Below are positions 31,601 through 41,076 of a stretch of DNA of 64,000 nucleotides, piece by piece. Position 1 is the stretch's first letter. Every line of letters begins with the position of its first letter. Source of the stretch: Takakia lepidozioides (Eukaryota > Streptophyta > Takakiopsida > Takakiales > Takakiaceae); the NCBI GenBank assembly GCA_030704615.1, contig CM060733.1:3596001-3660000 (forward strand), given 5' to 3'. A program made the position numbers and the translations under genes. A model generated the notes under the pieces. That model worked only from the letters and a program-made list of their open reading frames with translations. It searched no databases and was not told the origin of the DNA.

Positions 31601-32880
31601 TGAGGGGGATGTCCCTGTGGGGACTGCCCTTGTCAGCATGTATCGCAGGTGTGAGAGTTTGACGGATGCCACCCGAGTATTTGACGTGCAATGCCCAAGC
31701 GAGATGGGCTCTCATGGACTGCTATGATTGCAGGATCTGCTCAGCATGGTCATGGTCTTTTTAACTCTTTCAGCGCATGCAAAGAGAAGGCATGAAGGCA
31801 GATATTGTCTCCTTTATTAGTGTCCTCAACGCTTGTGCTGGCCCGGAGGCTTTAGAACGGGGCAAGCAGCTCCTTGCCAGCATCATCAAAACTGAATTTG
31901 AGTCAGATGTTGGACTCGGGAATGCCCTTGTCAGTATGTATTGCAAGTGCAGGAGTGTGATGGATGCACTCAATGTGTTTGACAGAATGCCTAAGCGAGG
32001 TGTGGTCTCATGGACTGCGATGATTGGAGGATGTGCACAGAGTGGTCATGGTGAGGAGGCTTTCAAACTCTTTCGACAAATGCAAAGAGAGGGTGTGAAG
32101 CATCCCTGGAACAGGGCAAGTGGGTCCATGCCTACATTATCAAATCTGTGTGTGAGTCAGATGTCTACGTCAGGAATGCCCTCATTGATTTGTATACCAA
32201 ATGTGGGAGTGTAGAGGATGCACGGGAGGTGTTTGACAAAATTCTTAAACCAGATGTGGTCTCATGGACTGGATGATTATAGGATACGCTCCAGCATGGG
32301 CGTGGTCATGAGGCTCTCCAACTGTTTGAACTGGTGTGAAGCCAAATGAGGTCACATTTATTGGTGTTCTCTCTGCATGCAGCCATTTGGGCCTTGTAGA
32401 TGAAGGTGGTCATTATTTGCAATCCATGTGTCAAGAGCACGGCAGTACACCAACAGAAAAGCACTACACCTGCATGGTTGACCTCCTTGGCCGTGCAGGG
32501 CGCTTGGATGAAGAAGATTTCATTGCCAACATGGCACTCAAACCAGGTGCTTCAGTGTGGGGGGCCTTGCTTGGTGCCTGCAGAATCTATGGAAATGTGG
32601 AGTTAGCAGAGTGTGCTGCAGAATGTATTTTCAAGGTGGAATCACAAGATGTATACATTTGCCGTTGGAGATAGATCTCACCCACAAGCAGAGGAGATCT
32701 ATGATGCGTTAGAAAGATTGACTTGGCAGATTAAGGAGGCTGGATATGTGCCTGAGACACGCTTTGTGTTGCGTGATGTGGATCAGCAGATGAAGGAACA
32801 GACTCTTTACCACCACAGCGAAAAGCTGGCCATAGCTTTTGGGCTCATTAGCACACCCCCTAGGACCCTGTTGCTGTCGG
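31600..32880 (+). pseudogene. Second-type PPR-E-DYW copy, truncated in DYW
   Basis: This is a distinct PPR subfamily (FERMQREGMKADIVSFISVL-like, LVSMYCKCRSVMDALNVFDR, VVSWTAMIGGCAQSGHGEEA). E-domain (ASVWGALLGACRIYGNVELA) and DYW sequence follow, keeping HSEKLAIAFGLIS at about 32815-32850. The copy stops at TLLLS, before CGDCH, where a P450 fragment takes over at 32880. The frame is open for long stretches (31777-32214 and 32613-33101) but broken near 31700, 32100-32330 and 32650. Confidence 0.8.
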
Positions 32881-32975
32881 TATATCCCGAGTGGCAGGAT
32901 CGTCTGCGTAGAGAAGTGCAGGAGGTTTGCAAAGGCGCGTCTCCTGTTAGCCAGAAACTCGGCAAGCTGAAACTT
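32880..32975 (+). pseudogene. Cytochrome P450 exon fragment
   Basis: Continuing in the DYW frame, the sequence encodes VYPEWQDRLRREVQEVC and a KLGKLKL block, ending at CTT|GTGAGT, a canonical donor. This is the helix J/J' region of plant P450s ((H/Y)PEWQ..LR.EV..VC), just before the conserved ExxR helix. The haem-binding cysteine region and the ExxR are absent. What follows to about 33100 looks intronic. Confidence 0.7.
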
Positions 32976-33119
32976 GTGAGTTCTGAGCCTCAAATATCAA
33001 ACCATCTTGAGCAAGTGTTTAGATTCTCTTTCGCCTATCAAGCCATCAGGGTTTCCTGTCTCTATGCTGCCCTCTACATTGTATACAAGACTAGGGACTG
33101 ATTGGTTGTTTTGGTGTAC

Positions 33120-33345
33120 ACTGTTTCACAAATGTCGTCAGAGGTCCGTGGTGACATTGTCAAAGCTGGAATTGCACCAGATTCATCCTGAACACTGCCC
33201 TGATGGACATATGCCAAATGTGGGTGGATCGAGGATGCGAAGGGAGTTTTCAACACTGTGGTTGAAAGAAATGTGGTGTTGTGGAACGCTATGCTTGCAG
33301 GGTATGCACAGCAGGGGCACGGGATGGAGACTTTGGAGACCTATT
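33120..33345 (+). pseudogene. PPR fragment duplicated from 19440-19655
   Basis: This block shares with 19440-19655 the same small lesions (GCACCAGATTCATCC and CTGATGGACATATGCCAAAT), so it is a direct copy of an already broken unit. It ends at a join to PDF-motif sequence near 33345. Confidence 0.75.
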
Positions 33346-33715
33346 AGAGTGTGTGTACAGAAGCATCCAAGAGGGCCAGATTTCAAGCACAAGATTACCT
33401 ATGATTTTGTCAGTTAGCTCGTTAGCTCGGAGCAGGGATAGAGTGTGGGTCCATATTCATCCAAGAGGCCAGATTTCAAGCACAAGAGTACCTATGATTC
33501 TATGTGGATCGATAGCTACAAGAAACCTGCATGGGTAAATGGTCAACTAGAAGCCGCAGAAGCAGCGACACAATTGATAAAATCAGGCATTGCTAATCAA
33601 GGCACCTTCTTCAACACATTTCACCCAGTTTTTCCCTCACAACAAGAAAGCAGCCAAAAACAGGTAACAGAGATGAGGAGAAGCTGTGGAATGAATACTT
33701 TTCTGACCACATAAC
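33346..33715 (+). pseudogene. PDF-motif exon copies before PPR
   Basis: Two copies of the second PDF exon (33360-33415 and 33440-33590) encode PDFKHKSTYDSMWIDSYKKP and AWVNGQLEAAEAATQLIKSG. Intron debris and a first-exon start follow at 33660-33710, which then runs into PPR sequence at 33712 (TTTTCTGACCACATAACTTT). Confidence 0.6.
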
Positions 33716-36700
33716 TTTTGTGTGCGTGTGCAAGCCTGGCAGCCCTGGAAAAGGGCAAAGAGGTCCATGGTTGCATCGTCAAAGCTGGAAATGTACCAAA
33801 TGTAATTCTGAACAATACCCTTGTGGACATGTATGCCAAATGTGGAGGGAGTGTTCAACAATATGGCCGAATCTGCCTGTTTTGCCCTCTCATCAGACTC
33901 AGCCCTGAGATGCATATTGAATTCTGTAAGTTAGCTTGTTGGGTGTATCTGTGGTGGTTAGGAGTGACTTTGACAAGTTACTGCCGATGTGGCAGCAGGA
34001 AAGTATCCAAAAACAGATAACATAGATGAGGAGAAGCTTGTTGACGTTTGTTTGCATTTGCAATGTGTGTGCAAGCCTGGCAGCCCTGGAAAGGTGCAAT
34101 GAGGTCCATGGTGACATCGTCAAAGCTGATTTGTACCAGATGTCATCCTGAACACAGCCCTGCTGGACATGTATGTCAAATGTGAGTGCATCGAGGATGC
34201 AAAGGGAGTTTTCGACAGTATGGCTGAAAGAACTGTGGTGTCGTGGAGGGCGATGATTGCAGGATATGCACAGCAAGGGCCGGGATGGAGGCTTCAGAGA
34301 CCTAATGATGGGGGAAGGGGTGAAGCCCGACCGCATAACGTTTGTTTGCATTTGCAATGCGTGTGCAAGCCTGGCAGCTCTGGAAAGGTGCAAAGTGTCC
34401 ATGGTGACATTGTCACGTCTGGAATTGTACCCAATGTCATTCTGAACACTGCCCTGCTGGACATGTATGTCAAATGTCGAGGATGCAAAGGGAGTGTTCA
34501 ACAGTATGGCTGAATGAGATGTGGTGTCGTGGAGTGCGATGATTGCAGGATATGCACAGCAAGGATGCGGGATGGAGGCTTTGGAGACCTATGAGCAATT
34601 GATGTGCGAAGGGGTGAAGCCCAACCGCAACACATTTGTTTGCGTTTGCAAGCCTAGGAGCCCTGGAAAAGGGGGAAGAGGTCCATGGTGACATCGTCAA
34701 AGCTGGATTTGTACCAGATGTCATCCTGAACACTGCCCTGGTGGACATGTATGCCAAATGTGGGTGCATGGAGGATGCAAAGGGAGTGTTCGACAATATG
34801 GCTGAATGAGATGTGGTGTCGTGGAATGCAATGATCGCAGGATATGCACAGCATGGTTGTCATAGGGAGGTCCTGCAACTATTTGAAGGAATGCAAAAGA
34901 ACGGCTTGAAGCAGTATGTGTTCTCTCTGCATGCAGCCACACTGGCCTTCTGAATGAAGGTAGACGCTACTTCGATTCCCTGATTCAAGATCATGGTGTC
35001 ACTCCGACAGTATAGCACTTTGGCTGCATGATGGACCTTCTTGGACGTGCGGGACAACTGGATGAGGCAGTGGACCTGATTAATAAAATGCCAATCAATC
35101 CAGATGTTGTGGTGTGGAAGGCCTTGTTTAGTGCCTGCAGAATCCATGACAATGTAGAGATGGATGCTCACCAAGTGTTCAACAGAATGCCTCAACGATG
35201 TTTGATCATGTGGAACATAATGTTGGCAGGATTTACCAAGCACGGGTGTGGTAGGAATGCTTTGGAGACCTATGAGCAAATGCTGCACGAAAGGGTGAAG
35301 CCCAACCACTTTGTGTTTACAATGCGTGTGCAAGCCGGGGAGCTCTGGAAAAGGGGAAAGAGGTCCATGGTGACATCGTCAAAGCTGGAACTGTACCAGA
35401 TGTCATTCTGCAAACTGCTCTGGTGGACATGTATGCCAAATGTGGGTGCATTAAGGATGCGAAGGGAGTTTTCAACACTATGGCTGAACGAGATGTGGTG
35501 CCATTGGACGCGATGCTTGCAAGGTATGCACAGCAAAAACGTGGTATGGAGGCTTTGGAGACTTATGAACAAATGATGGGAGAAGGGGTGAAGCCCGACC
35601 ACATCACGTTTGGGTGCGTTTGCAATGCGTGTGCAAGCCTGGCAGCTCTGGAAAGGGGTAAAGAGGTCCATGGCGACATCTTCAGAACTGGAATTGTACC
35701 AGATTTCATTCTGAACAATATCCTGGTGGACATGTTTGCAAAATGTGGGTGCATCTAGGACACAATGGGAGTGTTCAACACTATGGCTAAACAAGATGTG
35801 GCGTCGTGCAAGCCTGGCAGCCCTAGAGAAGGGCAAAGAGGTGCATGGGGATATCGTCAAAGCTGGAATTGTACCAAATGTCATTCTAAACACCGCCCTG
35901 GCAGCTCTGGAAAAGGGGAAAGAGGTCCATGGTGACATCTTCAGAGCTGGAATTGTGCAGCTGTCATTCTAAACAAAGCCCTGGTGGACATGTTTGCAAA
36001 ATGTGGGTGCATCTACGATGCAAAGGGAGTGTTCGACACTATGGCTGAACAAGGTGTGGTGTCGTGGAGTGCGGTGCTTGCAGGGTATGCACAGCAGGGA
36101 CGTGGGATGGAGGCTTTGGAGACCTATGAGCAAATGATGTGCGACGGGGTGAAGCCCGACCACATCACGTTTGTGTGCGTTTGCAGTACGTGTGCAAGCC
36201 TGGCAGCCCTGGAAAAGGGTGAAGAGGTGCATGGCAACATCGTCAAAGCTGGAATTGTACCAGATGTGATCCTGAACTCTTCCCTGGTGGACATGTATGC
36301 CAAATGTGGGTGCATGGAGGATGCAAAGGGAGTGTTCGACAATATGGCTGAATGAGATGTGGTGTCGTGGAATGCAATGATCGCAGGATATGCACAACAT
36401 GGTTGTCATAGGGAGGTCCTGCAACAATTTGAAGGAATGCAAAAGAACGGCTTGAAGCAGTATGTGTTCTCTCTGCATGCAGCCCCACTGGCCTTCTGAA
36501 TGAAGGTAGACGCTACTTCGATTCCCTGATTCAAGATCATGGTGTCACTCCGACAGTATAGCACTTTGGCTGCATGATGGACCTTCTTGGACGTGCGGGA
36601 CAACTGGATGAGGCAGTGGACTTGATTAATAAAATGCCAATCAATCCAGATGTTGTGGTGTGGAAGGCCTTGTTTAGTGCCTGCAGAATCCATGACAATG

Positions 36701-36790
36701 TAGAGATGGCTCAACGTGCGGCAATATCTATCCTCAAGTGGAATGAACAGGATGCCGCGACTTATGTTGCTATCAAACATCTATGCTCCA
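33716..36790 (+). pseudogene. PPR and E-domain array, frame-broken
   Basis: About ten partial PLS repeats are mixed with two E-domain copies. The best frames are 35028-35576, 35423-35758 and 35984-36355. A block of about 420 bp (34741-35163) recurs at 36287-36709 with only a few differences. Both copies carry the same stop, ACAGTATAGCAC where other copies have ACAGTAAAGCAC. A stop-rich spacer with OSB-like sequence lies at 33860-34040. No intact protein can be read. Confidence 0.8.
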
Positions 36791-37215
36791 GCTGGCAGGT
36801 GGGTTGATACTGTAAAGGTGAGAAGAATGATGAAGGTCAGAGGGGTTGAAAAGGAGCCAGGTCGCTCTGCATCCCAGAATTAAGGAAATCCATGCTCAGC
36901 TGAGAAGATTGTCTGGGAAGATGAAGGAGGCGGGGTATGTGCCTGACAGGCGCTTTGTATTGCATGATGTGGGAAGGAGGAAAAGGAATTTTCTCTTTGC
37001 CACCACAGTGAGAAGCTGGCCATTGGTTTTGGGCTGATCAGCATGACCCCTAGGATGCCTCTCCGTCTCATCAAGAATCTTCGAGTGTGTGGTGACTGCC
37101 ACACCTCCACCAAATTCATCTCAAAGATTGTTGGCCGAGCAATTGTTGTACGGAACGCTAACCGCTTTCACCACTTTGAAGATGGGATTTGTTCTTGTGG
37201 TGATTACCGGTGAAA
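36790..37215 (+). pseudogene. DYW domain copy
   Basis: The DYW domain continues from the E domain at 36710. It includes the PG-box-like HPRIKEIHAQLRRLSGKMKE, a frame-broken HSEKLA region near 37005, [20 protein letters not shown] at 37095-37155 and a final CSCGDYR at 37190-37215, where the last tryptophan codon has become arginine. Confidence 0.8.
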
Positions 37216-38100
37216 GGATGTCTTCTTGGAAAGATGCGAGTGTCTTGCTTCATTCATTGATCTGTGACTCAGCTACTCACACCATCCACCATTTCCCAAA
37301 AGTATTGACCATGATGTAATGTTGAGTGCATTTCCTGTGCCATAAATCCACAGGAAATGATAGTGGGGTCTACCCAGCATAGGTGGGAAGTCAGCCCATA
37401 ATTGCACTTGACTGAAGGGGTGATTTTTGACTGATTCTGGTGACAGTGGATGGAAATCAGAGTGTTGTCCTAATTCTGGGTTTGGGTGGTGGAGCTTCTC
37501 CAAAGCTTCAAGATGGAAGTGAATACGAATTTTAATGAGCTTGATGAGAGGGGCAGCCCTGTGCACAAGTTTGTTCAGCATCTTAAATTTGGACATGTGT
37601 TTGTTTCTCGTGGTGTGGTTTTGGATGGAGCCCTTGATGAACTTGCATGAATATTGTCAAAAGCTAGCCTTAACCCACCAAGATCCAATCCCATGGTGGA
37701 TGCTTGAAAGTTCATAGAGTGAATGTAAGGGTATTTGGGTATGTTGTTATTGATTGATGCGGCTTGTGAAAATTGAATGTTGAAATGCAGATCTGCCATT
37801 TTTCTTCCAAAAAAAAACAAAACACGGGATCTTTGCATGTACCACTGTGGGGATGACCCAGCCCTTTTTTTTGTGAAAAATTGAACATAGTTCTCAGAAT
37901 TCGTCGCTAGTAGTGCGGAGCAACGCGAAGCCCTAGTTCTAGCGACGGCCGAAGGTCGGAAGCTAGTTTAGCGTAGAGCATAGTGCCAGGTCATCGTAAA
38001 CACGTCATCGTAGCCAAGTCATCGTAGACACGTCATCGTCGTCGTCAATTTCTTTGGAATCTGCCCGGACGGCCCGCGCGAAAAACCCCAAAGCGCCAAT
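37216..38100 (+). repeat. 3' flank unit and CACGTCATCG repeat, copy 4
   Basis: This has the same order as at 21411-22225: CTACCCAGCATAGGTGGGAA, the GATGGAAATCAGAG block, ATTCGTCGCTAGTAGTGCGG and the CACGTCATCG repeat (37937-38090). A short insertion relative to the other copies (about 37295-37360) carries TTGACCATGATGTAATGTTG, also seen at 40510-40560. Confidence 0.7.
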
Positions 38101-38109
38101 TTGTTTTGG

Positions 38110-39560
38110 AATTGCCCGGATTGCGTGCTCCCACTTTGTTGTGCGTTTCTTGTTTCTTCCTCATGTTTATCAGGTTCGGCGTCTGCTCATCTGTACTGTG
38201 GTGGAGGCGTGGTGGTTCTCACAGAGCGATCCAACAGTATCTGACTACACACACAAGCAGCACACACAAGAGGTCCTTTTGGATTGATGGTCGATATCCT
38301 CCATTGGTCATGACATGAGGTCAAGGACAATGTGGTGAGGGCAGCTTCTTCTTTCTCCTATTTCAGCATGTTTTTCCCTCTCATCAGACTCGGCCCTGAG
38401 ATGCATATTGAATTATGTACTTTAGCTCGTTGGGTGGATCTGTGGTGGTTAGGAGTGACTTTGACAAGCTACTGTCGGTATAGCAGCAGGAAAGTATTCA
38501 AAAACAGATAACATAGGGTAGGAGAAGCACCTTCTTCAACACATTTCACCCTGTTTTCCCCTCTTATCAGAATCGGCCCTACATTTCCATGTTGAATTCT
38601 GCAAGTTGATTGAGTGAACCTTTGGTAGTTTGAAGTGACCTTGACATGATACTGCCAATGACACAGAAAAGTATCCAAAAACTGATAACATAGGGTAAGA
38701 GAAGCACCTTCTTCAACACATTTCACCCTGTTTTCCCCTCTTATCAGAATCGGCCCTACATTTTCATGTTGAATTTTGCAAGTTAGTTGATTGAGTGAAC
38801 CTTTCGTAGTTTGAAGTGACTTTGATATGATACCGCCAATGTGACACATGAAAGTATCCAAAAATAGGTAAACAGAGATGAGGAGAAGCTGTGGGATGAA
38901 TACTTTTCTGACCCCAGCCAATGGTGGGACAAACGAGGCTAAAAGATGAATGCCTGCAGATTATCAGATGTCATTCTGAAGGCTGCACACACAAGCTGCA
39001 CACACAAGAAGTCCTTTAGGGTTGATGTTCGGTCAAATCCTCCATGGGTCATGACACAAGGTCAAGGACAATGTGGTGAGTGCACCTTCTTCTTCAACCT
39101 ATTTCTGCCTATTTTACCCTCTCATCAGACTCGGCCTTGAGATGCATATTGAACTCTGTAAGTTAGCTCGTTGGGTGGATCTGTAGTGGTTAGGAGTGAC
39201 TTTGACAAGTTATTGCTGATGTGGCAGCAGGAAAGTATCCAAAAACAGATAACATGGATGAGGGGAAGGCGCCTTCTTCAACACATTTCACCCTGTTTTT
39301 CCCTCTTATCAGAATCTGCCCTACATTTGGTACAATTCCAGCTCTGAAGATGTCACCATGGATTCTGCAAGTTAGCTGATTGAGTGAACCTTTGGTAGTT
39401 TGGAGTGACTTTGACTTGATACTGCCAATGTGACACAGGAAAGTATCCAAAAACAGGTAAACAGAGATGAGGAGAAGTTGTTGGATGAATACTTTTCTGA
39501 CCCCGGCCAATGGTGGGACAACCAAGGCAAAAAGGTGAATGTCTGTCAAATTACCAGATG
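38110..39560 (+). repeat. Tandem array of OSB-like gene exons and introns
   Basis: At least four units repeat the series CTCATCAGACTCGGCCCTGA, GAGTGACTTTGACA(A/T)G, a first PDF exon and ACACACAAGAAGTCCTTT. Copies of the WNEYFSDP..WWDN exon lie at about 38870-38945 and 39455-39535, both with the GTGAATG donor. Another piece (39011-39060) reads KSFRVDVRSNPPWVMT, like the end of a PDF motif. Introns are retained, so the array arose by DNA duplication, not retrocopying. Confidence 0.55.
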
Positions 39561-40540
39561 TCATTTTGAATGCAAAGCTGGAATTGTACCAAATGTCATT
39601 ATGGACACTGCCCTGGTGGACATGTATGCACGTGCATTGAGGACGCAAAGGGAGTACTTGACAATATGGCTGAATGAAATGTGGTGTCGTGGATATGCCC
39701 AGCGTGGTTGTCATAGGGAGGTCTGCAATTATTTGAAGGAATGCAAAAGAACGACTTGAAGCTTGACAGTATCACCTTCGTACATGTGTTCTCTTTGCAT
39801 GCAGCCACACTGGCCTATTGAAGGAAGACGCTACTTTGATTCCCTGAGTCAAGATCATGGTGTTACTCCGACAGTAAAGCACTTTGGCTGCACGGTGGAC
39901 CTTCTTGGACTTGCGGGACAACTGGATGGGGCAATGGACCTCATTAAGAAATGCCAATCAATATTCCAGATGTTGTGGTGTGAAAGGCCTTGTTAGGTGC
40001 CTGCAGAATCCATGGCAATGTGGAGATGGCTGAACGTGCGGCAACATCTATCATCAAGTGGGATGAACAGGATGCTGTGACTTATGTGCTGCTATCAAAC
40101 AGCCATGCCGCAGCTGGCAGGTAGGGCGATAGTGCAAAAGGTGAAAAAAATGATGAAGGTTAGAGGGGTTAGAAATGAGTCAGGTCGCTGCTGCATTAAG
40201 GTTGGCAACAGGGTGCACACCTTCGTTGTAGATGACAAGTTGCATGAGAAGTTTGTCTGGGGCAGATGAAGGAGGCGGGATATGTTCCTGACACGCGCTT
40301 TGTATTGCATGATGTGGGGGAGGAGGAAAAAGAATTTTCTCTTTGCCACCATAGTGAGAAGCTGGCCATTGGTTTTGGGCTGATCAGCACGACCCCTAGG
40401 ACGCCTCTCCCTCTCATCAAGAATCTTCAAGTGTGTGGTGACTGCCACACCTCCACCAAAGTCATCTCAAAGATTGTGGGCCGAGCAATTGTTGTACGGG
40501 ATTTCCTGAGAGTATTGACCATCATGTATTGTTGAGTGCA
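39560..40540 (+). pseudogene. PPR-E-DYW copy
   Basis: A short PPR part (39570-39740) is followed by an E domain to about 40100 with single-base losses, and a DYW domain. The DYW part at 40266-40535 is the best preserved in the window (residues [49 protein letters not shown]). It stops at VVRDF, lacking the final CSCGDYW. An inserted stretch near 40190-40250 encodes CCIKVGNRVHTFVVDDKLH, the segment usually found between E+ and DYW. Confidence 0.8.
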
Positions 40541-40587
40541 TTTCCTATGGCATATCCACAGGAAATGATAGTGGGGTGTGAGAGCGT

Positions 40588-41076
40588 TGTCAAGTTATTT
40601 TACCACTAGTGTGAAACTAGCTAGGAAATAGCTAGCTTTTACATATTGACATTTGGGATTGGCCCAAGTGTCAATCCAGGGGTCAAGGCAGATTTAGGCC
40701 CTGGAGTGGTTATCTTCACGGCAAGCGCGGGAGGCTCATCTTTCTCGAGTGATAAAGAAGAAGAATACAAGCACAAGCTCATGCGAGCTCACAAAGCTGA
40801 AGCATAAACTCATGCATATATAACCTCATCACTCAAATATAAGTCAAGCCAAGTGCACCCCACGCCATGGGGAATCCACACTACGGCGCCATAGCTAGGC
40901 GCGGTGAGGCTCAACTCGAGAAAGATGAGCCTCCTGCGCTTGCCGTGAAGATAACCACTCCAGGGCCTAAATCTGCCTTGACCCCTGGATTGACACTTGG
41001 GCCAATCCCAAATGTCAATATGTAAAAGCTAGCTATTTCCTAGCTAGTTTCACACTAGTGGTAAAATAACTTGACA
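40588..41076. mobile_element. Foldback element with 163-bp inverted arms
   Basis: The left arm 40588-40750 and right arm 40914-41076 are near-perfect inverted complements, beginning TGTCAAGTTATTTTACCACT. The loop (40751-40913) has no coding sequence. It lies exactly between the PPR-DYW 3' flank on the left and the broken end of the Ty3 reverse transcriptase on the right. No clear target duplication is visible. It may be a MITE or foldback transposon, or two opposed LTR ends. Confidence 0.7.

Noticed and set aside
18040-40540. One giant functional PPR gene or tandem functional PPR genes
   Set aside because: Every copy has frameshifts, stops or missing domains, and foreign exons interrupt them. 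No copy has a start, full PPR tract and complete DYW in one frame.
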